From positions 1,550,001 through 1,614,000 of the forward strand of contig OZ245999.1 in assembly GCA_965230265.1 (NCBI GenBank): 64,000 bases of DNA. Reading direction: 5' to 3'. Position 1 is the stretch's first letter. Each line of letters starts with the position of its first letter. The position numbers and the translations under genes are program-made. Shown here piece after piece: positions 45,667 through 55,489 of this stretch. This DNA comes from JAJFKX01 sp965230265 (GTDB lineage: Bacteria > Pseudomonadota > Gammaproteobacteria > Xanthomonadales > Wenzhouxiangellaceae). Under the pieces are notes generated by a model, which saw only the letters and a list, made by a program, of their open reading frames with translations, was not told the origin of the DNA and ran no database searches.

Positions 45667-48426
45667 ATGAATAACCGGTTTTTTCTACAAATCACCCCGT
45701 TAATTGTCGGCACAATGCTGATGGCTGTGCTCAGTAGCGTCAGCAACGCACAAGTTCCCGATATTGATATTCCCTATGAAAAATTCACACTGGATAATGG
45801 TTTGCGGGTCATCGTACATGAGGACCGCAAAGCCCCAGTGGTTGCGGTCAGTGTGTGGTACCACGTTGGTTCCAAAGACGAAAAACCCGGAAAAACCGGT
45901 TTTGCGCATTTATTTGAGCACTTAATGTTTAATGGCAGCGAGAATTACAACGACGAGTATTTTGGCCCGTTTGAACAGGTCGGTGTTACCGGCATTAACG
46001 GCACCACCTGGTTTGACCGCACCAACTACTACGAAACCATACCCACCCCCGCATTGGAAATGGCCTTGTGGATGGAGTCAGATCGTATGGGACATCTGCT
46101 GGGTGTGATTGATCAGGCCAAGTTGGATGAGCAACGTGGTGTAGTACAAAACGAAAAACGCCAGGGTGATAACCAACCCTATGGATTGGTGGAATATCGG
46201 GTACTGGAAGGCTTATTTCCCGAAGGCCACCCCTACCGCTGGAGCACGATTGGGTCTCTGGAAGACCTGAATGCCGCCAGCATAGAAGATGTCCACGAAT
46301 GGTTCCAGACTTACTACGGTGCAGCCAACACCGTGCTGGTGCTTGCTGGAGATATTGATACTGATACAGCACGACCATTGGTAGAGAAATACTTTGGCGA
46401 TATTGATGCTGGACCACCACTGACACGTCGTGATGCCTGGGTACCTCGTCTGACAGAAAACGTACTGGAAAGCATGCAGGATCAGGTTCCACAGACACGC
46501 ATTTACCGCAATTGGGCTGTCCCGGGCAGAATCACAGCAGAGGCAGACCAGCTATCGCTGGCAGCGACGATCCTGGGCGGTGGTAGAAGTTCACGCTTAT
46601 ATCAAAAACTGGTACAGGAACTGCAACTGGCAACCAATGTCCGTGTTGGCTTACAGCGCCAGGAACTGGCCAGTATGTTTGAAGTACAGGCCACCTTGCA
46701 GCCGGGTGTCAGTGAAAACGATGTATTGCCAGTTATCGATACCGAACTGGAACGCTTTATGCAGGAAGGTCCAACGGCAGAAGAAGTGGCTCGCGCCAAG
46801 ACCCGTATCAATGCAAGTGTCATTCGGGGGCTGGAACAAGTTGGTGGAGGCGGTGGTAAAGCGGCAGCACTGGCGCGCGGTGAATTGTATGCTGGTAACC
46901 CCAGTTATTTTTTAAACAGCCTGCAACGCATTAACGATGCCCAGCCCGTTGAACTGCGTGATATCACCCGCGAATGGTTAAGCAGCGGCTATTATCAAAT
47001 CATTGTGTACCCGTTTGATGGTTACTCCACAGTGGCTACCGATGCAGACCGCAGCCAACTACCGGAAGTCGGCACACTGCCCGATTTGGTTTTCCCTGAA
47101 GTAGAGCGTGGCCGGTTGAATAACGGTATGGAAGTGGTGTTTGCCCGGCGCGATGCGGTACCCGTGGTTGAAGTACGGATGTCCTTTGATGCTGGTTATG
47201 CCGCTGATGCCGGTGGCACACTTGGCACAGCCAGTTTTGCTGCATCCATGTTGAATGAAGGCACTGACAGTCGTACCGCACTGGAAATCAGCAGTGAAAC
47301 TGAGTCCCTGGGAGCCAGTATTTTTGCCAGCAGCAACCTGGACACAACCCAAATCAGCTTATCGGCACTGGCTAGCAACCTGGATGACTCTGTCGAGCTG
47401 TATGCAGATATCGTGCGTAACCCTGCATTTCGTGATGCTGATATCGATTTATTGCGGAAACGATGGCTGGCGCAAATCCAACAGGAAAAAGCTCAGCCTG
47501 TCAGCATTGCGCTGCGGACTATGCCACCATTATTGTATGGCGATGATCATGCCTATGGCATTCCGTTTACCGGTTCGGGTACCGAAGCTTCCATCAATCA
47601 GCTTAACAGTCAAACACTGAACCACTTCCACCGTGACTGGATTCGCCCTGACAATGGCGTTGTGTTTGTCGTCGGTGATACCTCACTGGCGGATATTACC
47701 GGCGTATTGAATAAATATTTTGGCAACTGGCAAGCACCACGTAACCCGGTGCCTGCCAAGCATATCGCCGAGGTTGGTGGCATTGACCAAGCACAGGTGT
47801 ATGTCATCGATAAGCCTGGCGCACCACAGACTGTCATTTTGGGCGGGCAGCTGGCACCACCAACCGGCGACCCAGATAACCTGGCTGTGATCGCGATGAA
47901 CGATATCATCGGTGGTAGTTTTACCTCTCGCGTGAATATGAATCTACGTGAAGATAAAGGTTGGGCTTATGGCGCGTTTACCTTTATGTCAAACGCCAAG
48001 GGGCAAAGGCCATGGTTGGTCTATGCGCCGGTACAAACCGACAAAACCCGTGAGTCAATTGCGGAAATACAAAAAGAGTTGGCGAATTACCTGAACAGCA
48101 ATCCGGCTACAGCCGATGAATTACAAAAGGTTAAAAACAACAATACCAACAGCCTGCCCGGCCAATACGAAACCGCGGGTGCAGTGCTGGGCACATTAGA
48201 AAACAATCATGTGTACGATCGTCCCGCAGACTACATTACAACCCTGGCAAGCAACTACCGGGCATTAACTTTGGACCAGGTCCGCGAAAAAGCCGATGAA
48301 GTATTGCATCCGGAACGTTTAATCTGGGTGATTGTCGGTGATCGCAGCGAAATTGATGCCGGCCTTAAGGCGCTGAACCTGGGAGATATCCAGTATCTGG
48401 ATGAGGATGGTAACCCTCAATCTTAA
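45667..48426 (+). CDS. M16 family zinc peptidase, exported, two-domain
   Basis: A pitrilysin-family protein of 919 residues from ATG 45667, preceded by AAGGAA; the frame is open further upstream, but this start gives a good signal peptide (about 1-28, SNA-Q). The N-terminal peptidase domain has the inverted zinc motif His81-Leu-Phe-Glu84-His85 (HLFEH). The second half repeats the fold (VPVVEVRMSFDAGYAADAGG) without the metal motif, as in the inactive halves of M16 enzymes. Such exported M16 peptidases degrade peptides in the periplasm. An intrinsic terminator follows. Confidence 0.9.
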   Translation: MNNRFFLQITPLIVGTMLMAVLSSVSNAQVPDIDIPYEKFTLDNGLRVIVHEDRKAPVVAVSVWYHVGSKDEKPGKTGFAHLFEHLMFNGSENYNDEYFGPFEQVGVTGINGTTWFDRTNYYETIPTPALEMALWMESDRMGHLLGVIDQAKLDEQRGVVQNEKRQGDNQPYGLVEYRVLEGLFPEGHPYRWSTIGSLEDLNAASIEDVHEWFQTYYGAANTVLVLAGDIDTDTARPLVEKYFGDIDAGPPLTRRDAWVPRLTENVLESMQDQVPQTRIYRNWAVPGRITAEADQLSLAATILGGGRSSRLYQKLVQELQLATNVRVGLQRQELASMFEVQATLQPGVSENDVLPVIDTELERFMQEGPTAEEVARAKTRINASVIRGLEQVGGGGGKAAALARGELYAGNPSYFLNSLQRINDAQPVELRDITREWLSSGYYQIIVYPFDGYSTVATDADRSQLPEVGTLPDLVFPEVERGRLNNGMEVVFARRDAVPVVEVRMSFDAGYAADAGGTLGTASFAASMLNEGTDSRTALEISSETESLGASIFASSNLDTTQISLSALASNLDDSVELYADIVRNPAFRDADIDLLRKRWLAQIQQEKAQPVSIALRTMPPLLYGDDHAYGIPFTGSGTEASINQLNSQTLNHFHRDWIRPDNGVVFVVGDTSLADITGVLNKYFGNWQAPRNPVPAKHIAEVGGIDQAQVYVIDKPGAPQTVILGGQLAPPTGDPDNLAVIAMNDIIGGSFTSRVNMNLREDKGWAYGAFTFMSNAKGQRPWLVYAPVQTDKTRESIAEIQKELANYLNSNPATADELQKVKNNNTNSLPGQYETAGAVLGTLENNHVYDRPADYITTLASNYRALTLDQVREKADEVLHPERLIWVIVGDRSEIDAGLKALNLGDIQYLDEDGNPQS

Positions 48427-48447
48427 TCAGCCTTTGGCAACAATCTC

Positions 48448-48475
48448 AAAGCCCGTATAGCATGCGGGCTTTTTT
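48448..48475 (+). terminator. Intrinsic terminator after the M16 peptidase gene
   Basis: AAAGCCCG (48448-48455) pairs with CGGGCTTT (48465-48472), with a run of T's following. Confidence 0.88.
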
Positions 48476-48568
48476 ATAGCCTGTTCAAATGGCTGTCTCT
48501 AAAACACATCTGTCACTGTTATTAACGCAGATACCTATACACATCTTGCAGAATATGTCCGGGGCAAT

Positions 48569-49387
48569 TTAAAACAGCTGCTTTTGTAAACCCAGATCAT
48601 TCAAAATCCGGCTCGCGATTTCCTCAATCGACGAATGCGTGGTACTAATCACCTGAACGCCCTCCCCTCTTAATAAGGCTTCGGCCGTCTCAACTTCATA
48701 ACGACACTGCCTGGGTGAAGAATAACGGCTACCCGGTCGTCGGGTTTCACGGATTTCAACCAAACGCTCAGGAGCAATCGTCAGACCGTACAGTTTCTTT
48801 TTGTGTTTACGCAGAAACGCAGGCAAACGACCATCATCCAAATCATCATCCGTTAATGGATAATTGGCAGCCCGCACCCCAAAATGCAGTGCCATATACA
48901 AACAGGTTGGTGTTTTTCCGGAACGCGACACCCCCACCAGAATCAATTCTGCATCGTCAAAACGAATACTCATGCCATCATCATGCGCCAGCGCATAGTT
49001 AGTGGCTTCCATACGGTGTTCATAACTGACCAAATCGTGCATGCCATGTGCCATGCCCACTGAGGGTGAGCGCTTAACCCCCAAGGCAGCTTCCATCTGG
49101 CCCATAAACATGCCAAACAGATCAATAATGTGCGCATCGGCAGTGGCAAGCATGGCCGATAGGGTTTTATCAACGATGGTATTGAAAATAATCGGTGGAT
49201 GATCGTCATCTTTGGCGGCTTTGGCCGCAGCCTTGATCACTTTACGGACTTTTTCCTTATTGTCGACAAACGGCACTCGTACCTGATTAATACTGAGCCC
49301 ATCAAACTGCGTTAACAAACTATGACCCAATGTTTCCGCAGTAATTGCGGTTCCATCAGAAATAAAAAAGACAGTACGCTTTAGCAT
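48569..49387 (-). CDS. ppsR: PEP synthase regulatory protein PpsR (bifunctional kinase/phosphorylase)
   Basis: A DUF299-family enzyme of 272 residues that inactivates PpsA by ADP-dependent phosphorylation of a threonine next to the catalytic histidine, and reactivates it by Pi-dependent phosphorolysis. The start MLKRTVFFISDGTAITAET is characteristic. The nucleotide-binding loop is GVSRSGKTP. The pairing with the divergently transcribed ppsA, separated by only 40 nt, is the standard arrangement and confirms the role. Confidence 0.95.
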   Translation of the reverse strand: MLKRTVFFISDGTAITAETLGHSLLTQFDGLSINQVRVPFVDNKEKVRKVIKAAAKAAKDDDHPPIIFNTIVDKTLSAMLATADAHIIDLFGMFMGQMEAALGVKRSPSVGMAHGMHDLVSYEHRMEATNYALAHDDGMSIRFDDAELILVGVSRSGKTPTCLYMALHFGVRAANYPLTDDDLDDGRLPAFLRKHKKKLYGLTIAPERLVEIRETRRPGSRYSSPRQCRYEVETAEALLRGEGVQVISTTHSSIEEIASRILNDLGLQKQLF

Positions 49388-49427
49388 TGGCTACAATACC
49401 CGGTTTTACCCTGTTGCTAAAAAATCA

Positions 49428-51788
49428 ATGAGTGAGTATATCCTGTGGCTACACCAACTGGGCATGGAAGATTTGCCTCGTGTCGGTGGTAAAAACGCCA
49501 GTTTAGGCGAAATGATCAGTAATCTCAGTGACCTGGGCGTCTCCGTACCAGGCGGCTTTGCCACCACTGCAGATGCCTTCCGTGAGTTTCTTGCGCAATC
49601 TGGCCTGGATCAGCGTATCCAGCAGCGCCTGAGTGCGCTGGATGTAGACGATGTGAACGCTTTGAACCAGGCGGGCGGCGAAATCCGACAATGGATTATG
49701 GACACCCCTTTCCAGCCGGACCTGAACAATGCCATTGCCTCGGCATGGCAGCAACTGGTCGAACAGCATGGTCGCGAACCACAAGTCGCTGTGCGCAGTT
49801 CAGCAACTGCAGAGGATTTGCCTGATGCCTCTTTTGCAGGTCAACAGGAAACTTTTTTAAATGTCCGCGGCCTAGAATCAGTGCTTAAGCACATTCATGA
49901 AGTGTTTGCTTCACTATACAACAACCGAGCCATTGCTTATCGGGTACACCAGGGGTTCGAGCATGAGCTGGTCGCGCTGTCAGCTGGTATCCAAATCATG
50001 GTACGCAGCGATGTCGGTTCCAGCGGTGTTATGTTTACTCTGGATACCGAATCAGGCTTCCGTGAAGTGGTATTTATCACTTCAGCTTATGGTTTGGGAG
50101 AAACTGTGGTCCAGGGTTCTGTCAATCCTGATGAGTTTTACCTGTATAAACCCAGCCTGCGTGAACAACGGCCTTCGATATTGCGCCGTAATTTAGGCAG
50201 CAAAGCGGAAAAAATGACCTATCTGGATGATGCTCAGGGCGGCGGCACCCATGTAGAAGCCACGCCAGATGATCTGCGTCAGCGTTTTTCCATTAGCGAT
50301 GAGGAAGCCGAAGAACTGGCGCGTCAGGCGTTAATCATAGAACAACATTATCAACGGCCTATGGATATCGAATGGGCCAAAGACGGGCTGACCAATAAGA
50401 TGTACATTGTTCAAGCTCGCCCGGAAACCGTTAAAAGCCAGTCCACTTCAGCCAGTATAGAACGCTATGCATTGCAGCAAAAAGGTGAGGTGTTGGTGGA
50501 AGGCAGAAGCATAGGCCAGCGCATCGGCAGTGGTGTAGCACGTGTTGTGGCCAATATTGACGCCATGGACCAGGTTCGGGCCGGCGATGTACTGGTTACC
50601 GACATGACTGACCCTGATTGGGAACCGGTGATGAAAAAAGCCGCCGCTATCGTCACCAATCGTGGCGGCCGTACCTGCCATGCAGCCATTATTGCCCGTG
50701 AACTGGGTATTCCTGCTGTGGTTGGCTGTGGTGATGCCACACAACGGATTACCAACGGTACAGAAATCACGGTTTCCTGTGCCGAGGGTGATACGGGTTT
50801 TATTTATGACGGCCAACTGGCCTTTGATGTGGTTACCAGCGATTTGGGTGACATGCCTGAACCGCCACTGAAAATTATGATGAATGTCGGTAATCCGGAC
50901 CGTGCATTTGATTTTGCGCAAATTCCCAACGCCGGTGTCGGCCTGGCTCGACTGGAATTTATTATCAATCGCATGATTGGCATTCACCCACGCGCATTAC
51001 TGGAGTTTGATAGCCAGCCTGCCGCCTTGCAGCAGCAGATTACCCAACGCATCGCAGGCTATGCAGACCCGGTGAGTTATTACGTTGATCGGCTAGCAGA
51101 AGGCATCGCTACCATTGGCGCCGCGTTTAACCCACAGCCAGTCATCGTGCGCTTATCAGACTTTAAATCCAATGAGTATGCCAATCTGCTGGGTGGGGAT
51201 CGCTATGAACCTGATGAAGAAAACCCCATGCTGGGTTATCGCGGTGCATCACGTTATGTGGATGAGGAATTCAAAGCCTGCTTTGAACTGGAATGTCGAG
51301 CAATGCTAAAAGTCCGCAACACCCTGGGCTTAAGCAATGTGTGGGCGATGGTGCCTTTTGTGCGAACACTGGATGAAGCTCGTGAAGTGATCGAAGTCAT
51401 GGATGAGTTTGGCCTGCGTCGTGGCGAAAATGGCCTGAAGATCATCATGATGTGTGAGTTGCCATCCAATGCTTTGTTGGCGGATGAGTTTCTGGAGTAT
51501 TTTGACGGTTTCTCGATTGGCTCCAACGATATGACCCAATTAACCCTGGGGCTGGATCGTGATTCTGGCCTGATTGCCCATCGTTTTGATGAACGTGACC
51601 CGGCAGTTAAAAAAATGCTGGGCATGGCCATTGCCGCCTGCAAAAAGCACGGCAAATACATTGGTATTTGCGGCCAGGGGCCATCCGATCATGCTGATTT
51701 GGCCCAATGGTTACTTGATCAAGGCATTGAAAGCATGTCGCTGAATCCCGACACAGTGGTCGATACCTGGCTGCGACTGGCTCGTTAG
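49428..51788 (+). CDS. ppsA: Phosphoenolpyruvate synthase PpsA
   Basis: Converts pyruvate, ATP and water to PEP, AMP and Pi for gluconeogenesis. The 786 residues show the N-terminal PEP/pyruvate-binding domain (VGGKNASLGEM, VAVRSSATAEDLPDASFAGQ), a swivelling phosphohistidine domain with GGRTCHAAIIAREL (the His is the catalytic one and the preceding Thr is the PpsR target), and the C-terminal PEP-utilising TIM barrel (ANLLGG, SIGSNDMTQ, GICGQGPSDH). Length is normal. Supports growth on C2/C3 compounds and amino acids, as expected for a peptidase-rich organism. Confidence 0.96.
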   Translation: MSEYILWLHQLGMEDLPRVGGKNASLGEMISNLSDLGVSVPGGFATTADAFREFLAQSGLDQRIQQRLSALDVDDVNALNQAGGEIRQWIMDTPFQPDLNNAIASAWQQLVEQHGREPQVAVRSSATAEDLPDASFAGQQETFLNVRGLESVLKHIHEVFASLYNNRAIAYRVHQGFEHELVALSAGIQIMVRSDVGSSGVMFTLDTESGFREVVFITSAYGLGETVVQGSVNPDEFYLYKPSLREQRPSILRRNLGSKAEKMTYLDDAQGGGTHVEATPDDLRQRFSISDEEAEELARQALIIEQHYQRPMDIEWAKDGLTNKMYIVQARPETVKSQSTSASIERYALQQKGEVLVEGRSIGQRIGSGVARVVANIDAMDQVRAGDVLVTDMTDPDWEPVMKKAAAIVTNRGGRTCHAAIIARELGIPAVVGCGDATQRITNGTEITVSCAEGDTGFIYDGQLAFDVVTSDLGDMPEPPLKIMMNVGNPDRAFDFAQIPNAGVGLARLEFIINRMIGIHPRALLEFDSQPAALQQQITQRIAGYADPVSYYVDRLAEGIATIGAAFNPQPVIVRLSDFKSNEYANLLGGDRYEPDEENPMLGYRGASRYVDEEFKACFELECRAMLKVRNTLGLSNVWAMVPFVRTLDEAREVIEVMDEFGLRRGENGLKIIMMCELPSNALLADEFLEYFDGFSIGSNDMTQLTLGLDRDSGLIAHRFDERDPAVKKMLGMAIAACKKHGKYIGICGQGPSDHADLAQWLLDQGIESMSLNPDTVVDTWLRLAR

Positions 51789-51816
51789 TCAAACACCTGG
51801 TTTCACATCAATAGCC

Positions 51817-52164
51817 ATGCGAACCGAACCGTCACAACGCAGCTTGTACCAGGCTTTTTACGCTGTGATCCAGCGTATTCCCAAAGGTCAGGTAGCAACG
51901 TATCGGCAAATCGCACAGCTGAGCGATCATACAGAAGATATCCGGCAGGTTGGCTATGCACTGGCTGAAGTCACCGACCCTGCCATTCCATGGCATCGGG
52001 TCATCAACAGTGATGGGCGGATTTCCCAGCGCGCCAATAAACCGGCCGAACGTGAAAAGCAACGTGATTTGCTCCGAGCCGAAGGCGTTGAAGTCGATGC
52101 CTCATTCACTATCGATATGCGCCGCTTTGGCTGGCAGGAAACCCTTCCCGATTTATTTTCTTGA
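51817..52164 (+). CDS. Alkyltransferase-like protein (Atl), MGMT family without catalytic Cys
   Basis: A 115-residue DNA-repair protein resembling the DNA-binding half of O6-methylguanine methyltransferase. The active-site PCHR of MGMT is PWHR here (AIPWHRVIN), so it cannot accept alkyl groups and should instead flag alkylated guanine for nucleotide excision repair. The arginine-finger region (QVGYAL) and DNA-recognition helix (YRQIAQLSDH) are present. It starts 28 nt after ppsA, possibly by read-through. Confidence 0.88.
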   Translation: MRTEPSQRSLYQAFYAVIQRIPKGQVATYRQIAQLSDHTEDIRQVGYALAEVTDPAIPWHRVINSDGRISQRANKPAEREKQRDLLRAEGVEVDASFTIDMRRFGWQETLPDLFS

Positions 52165-52443
52165 TCGAAAAGAGCGCTCTAAGATCAAAGATTCAAAGAT
52201 AAGAAGGCAGATGTGTGTAGCGCCAAGCCCTTTCAGCCAATATGTTCCATTTTTTCTGTAATCAGCGCTAATGCTTTAAGTATCAAAAGCATACTACTAA
52301 CTGCTAAATACCGTTGTTAAACACAGACTGGGTTTTCTGTTCTGATCCGATATCTGCAGACTCAGGTTTGACTAATGATTGGGTTATAGAGAATACTGCA
52401 AAGTTACAAAACACTATAAAACCATTCGATCAGAGGAAGACTC

Positions 52444-55320
52444 ATGGCTAAATCACGCGTTATCGATTGCCTTATGTCGTGCCTGATAACGACTATTGCT
52501 GCAACAGCTTTTGCCAGCGATAGCATTCAACCTTCTGGCATTTATCAAGGCACTAAACCTGTTGTGCAATTTGACGAATCACGCCCATTGCGTGATATGA
52601 CCCCTAAGCCAATTCCCCGCGGTGAAGATCGTGGCGGTTTGATCGTCGATCCACCCGGTACTGCTTCGAGTAAGTTAGAGGCTGGCCCACAAACGCCAGA
52701 TGCTGCCGCACAAACCGAACTTGGTTTTGGTAGCATTCCAGCCCCATTAATCAGTTTTGATGGCCCTAATAATATCTCTGGCGTCTCCCCCCCTGATCCA
52801 ATTGGTGATGTCGGACCCAACCACTACGTGGTCATGAGCAATCTGTTTTTTCAGATTTATGATAAAACTGGCGTATCCCAGCTGGGACCACTGGCCAACA
52901 ACACCTTATGGAGTGGCTTTGGTGGTGCCTGCGAAAACGAAAATGCCGGTGACCCTGTGGTTTTACATGATCAGATCGCTGATCGCTGGTTTCTCAGTCA
53001 GTTTACTTCTGCTGGCCCACAGTTTTTCTTTTGCGTGGCAATATCCAGCTCACCTGACCCGACTGGCACTTACTTCCGTTACGCTATCAGTACTGGAACC
53101 AATTTCCCGGACTACCCGAAAGCCGGTATCTGGTCAGATGGTTATTACATTAGCACTCGGGAGTTTGACGGCGGTGCTTTTGCCGGCATAGGTGCTTATG
53201 CCATGGATCGTGATGCCGTCGTTGCCGGCGACCCCAACGCGACCATTCTTTCATTTTTAGTGACACCTGCTGGCGTGGGTGCTGAAAATACTGGTGACGG
53301 GCTGTTACCGGCTGACCTGGACGGTTTCGATATGCCGCCAGCAGGCAGCCCGGCGTATTTTGCTGGCTCCATGGATGACGGTGGCCCCTACGGTGCGCCG
53401 CAGGATGCATTAACCTTCTGGCGTTTTGATGCAGATTTCGATAACCCTCCAGCATCAACGTTTACTTTGACCGACACCATTCCCATTGCTGACTTTGACA
53501 CCATCTTTCCCTGCCCTGGTGGAGGCAGGAGCTGTATTCCACAGCCAGGCACAGGCAATCTGGTTGATATTCTTTCTTATCGGCAGCGTCCGATTCATCG
53601 TTTGGCTTATCGCAATTTTGGTAGCCATGAATCCCTGGTCACCAGTCAATCCGTAGAAGGCCCCAACCAGGTGGCTGGCACTCGCTGGTGGGAAATTCGC
53701 TTGCCGGGTGGTAATCCTGTTATCCATCAGGAAGGAACCTATTCACCGGGAGCCACAGATGGCATCCACCGTTGGATGGGTTCTGTAGCAATGGACTCAG
53801 CCGGTAATATCGCACTGGGATACAGTGCATCGGATGCGACCAGCGTATTCCCAAGCCTTCGTTATAGTGGTCGCTTATCCTCCGACCCTATGGGTACTTT
53901 CCCGCAAGGCGAAGGCAGTATCGTTGAGGGAACCGGTGCGCAGACGGGCAGTCAGCGCTGGGGCGACTATTCATCATTGAATTTAGATCCAACTGATGAT
54001 TGTACTTTCTGGTACACCAACGAATATTACGTCACTGACAGTGGCAACGGCTGGCAATTGCGTATCGGCGCATTCCGATTTAATGAATGTGGCACGCCAG
54101 GCTTTACCATGGGTGTCCAGGATGCTTCTCAGTCGGTCTGTGCAGGCGATCCAGCTGTCTATGACCTGACGTTTGGTTCCATCGCCGACTTTGATCAACC
54201 AGTTACTCTGACCGCTCAAAACTTAATGGCCCCAGCAACAGCAGTGTACTCGCCTAACCCGGTGCCATCTCTGCCAGGCAACAGTCAGCTAACCATTAAC
54301 AATACTGCTGGTTTAGGCAATGCTAACTTTACTTTTCAAACGCTTGGTACTGCCAGCGGCGCAGATGATAGAAGCATTGATTTGAGCCTGGCTTCATTTG
54401 CAGCTGTTCCAGACGCACCGACACTTAGCAGCCCTGCCAATGGACAAACGAATGTCGAATTTCGCCCTGCATTTGCCTGGAATGGCACCAATACAGAAAG
54501 TTACACACTGGAAGTTGCCACTGACATGGACTTTAACAACATTGTCTTTAGCACTACGGTCAGTACCACTACTGCAGCTGTTGATTCCGACCTGGCTTCT
54601 AATACCCGATATTTCTGGAGAGTTCGAGGCACCAATGCTTGTGGTGATAGCAATGATTCATTGACATTTACTTTTCTTACCATGCCAGCGCCTGGAGATT
54701 GCCCCGCAGGCATCACACCCATTCAGATATTCTCAGATGATATTGAAAGTGGTGATAACGGCTGGACCCACAGTGGCACACAAGATACCTGGCAACGCTC
54801 GGGTGCGGAAACCAGTAGTGGTAACTTTGCCTGGTTTGCAGAAGATTTAGACAGCATCTCAGATCAACAGCTGGTCTCTCCACCTGTGATATTACCAAGT
54901 GGCCAGTTACCCATGGTGTTATCGTTCCAAAACAGCCAAACCATTGAAGATGATGCTGGGAATGGTGCCTGCTGGGATGCCGCTATACTGGAGATCAGCA
55001 TTGACGACGGCACCAACTGGACTCAAATTATGCCGTCTGAATTATTGACAGACCCTTACGATGGAACCGTTAATGATTTCATGGGAGGCCAGAACCCGCT
55101 GGTTGGCCTGCAGGCCTGGTGTGCTGATCCAGAGGATTTCGTACGCTCGATTGTTGATCTATCCGCTTATCAAGGTGAAACGGTACGCTTCCGCTTCCGG
55201 ATGGGTACTGACGGGTCTGTCGGCCGCACTGGTGATGGTTGGTTTGTCGATGATGTCATGGTACAAGCCTGCCCTGCCAGTGAAGACTTACTGGTTGATG
55301 GCTTTGAGGACCTTTTGTAA
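52444..55320 (+). CDS. Large exported protein with C-terminal Fn3-like domain
   Basis: A 958-residue secreted protein: signal peptide (about 1-25, TAFA-S), a large N-terminal domain (about 90-560) shared with the protein at 61332-63209 (PPDPIGDVGPNHYV, NAGDPVVLHDQIADRWFLSQF, FPDYPKAGIWSDGYYIST, IHRWMGSVAMDSAGNIALGYS), a cysteine-containing beta domain, an Fn3-like domain (about 650-750; FRPAFAWNGTN), and a C-terminal galactose-binding/P-domain-like region. It ends in DLLVDGFEDLL, a C-terminal pattern seen in secreted proteins of several marine gammaproteobacteria and possibly a sorting tail. No catalytic site is recognised. GAGGAAG precedes ATG 52444, and a strong terminator follows. Confidence 0.65.
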   Translation: MAKSRVIDCLMSCLITTIAATAFASDSIQPSGIYQGTKPVVQFDESRPLRDMTPKPIPRGEDRGGLIVDPPGTASSKLEAGPQTPDAAAQTELGFGSIPAPLISFDGPNNISGVSPPDPIGDVGPNHYVVMSNLFFQIYDKTGVSQLGPLANNTLWSGFGGACENENAGDPVVLHDQIADRWFLSQFTSAGPQFFFCVAISSSPDPTGTYFRYAISTGTNFPDYPKAGIWSDGYYISTREFDGGAFAGIGAYAMDRDAVVAGDPNATILSFLVTPAGVGAENTGDGLLPADLDGFDMPPAGSPAYFAGSMDDGGPYGAPQDALTFWRFDADFDNPPASTFTLTDTIPIADFDTIFPCPGGGRSCIPQPGTGNLVDILSYRQRPIHRLAYRNFGSHESLVTSQSVEGPNQVAGTRWWEIRLPGGNPVIHQEGTYSPGATDGIHRWMGSVAMDSAGNIALGYSASDATSVFPSLRYSGRLSSDPMGTFPQGEGSIVEGTGAQTGSQRWGDYSSLNLDPTDDCTFWYTNEYYVTDSGNGWQLRIGAFRFNECGTPGFTMGVQDASQSVCAGDPAVYDLTFGSIADFDQPVTLTAQNLMAPATAVYSPNPVPSLPGNSQLTINNTAGLGNANFTFQTLGTASGADDRSIDLSLASFAAVPDAPTLSSPANGQTNVEFRPAFAWNGTNTESYTLEVATDMDFNNIVFSTTVSTTTAAVDSDLASNTRYFWRVRGTNACGDSNDSLTFTFLTMPAPGDCPAGITPIQIFSDDIESGDNGWTHSGTQDTWQRSGAETSSGNFAWFAEDLDSISDQQLVSPPVILPSGQLPMVLSFQNSQTIEDDAGNGACWDAAILEISIDDGTNWTQIMPSELLTDPYDGTVNDFMGGQNPLVGLQAWCADPEDFVRSIVDLSAYQGETVRFRFRMGTDGSVGRTGDGWFVDDVMVQACPASEDLLVDGFEDLL

Positions 55321-55339
55321 AACTGATTTGACCCACACT

Positions 55340-55366
55340 AAAAAGGCGTGCTCTGCACGCCTTTTT
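55340..55366 (+). terminator. Intrinsic terminator after the 958-residue exported protein gene
   Basis: Perfect 12-bp stem AAAAAGGCGTGC/GCACGCCTTTTT around a TCT loop. The flanking A and T runs would let it work in both directions, but the minus-strand gene nearby starts far upstream. Confidence 0.92.
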
Positions 55367-55489
55367 ATGGATGATTAAAGCCATCAATAAGCTTAAGCAG
55401 GCAGCATAAAATGCTATTAACCTGCATACCATTAACAAGCAACAACAATTATTCTTGATTATCAGCGATGCTGTCTTAAGCTTAACAAA

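Noticed and set aside
50448..50987. A 179-codon minus-strand frame inside ppsA.
   Set aside because: It is antisense to the conserved phosphohistidine domain of PpsA, with no start signal or domain.
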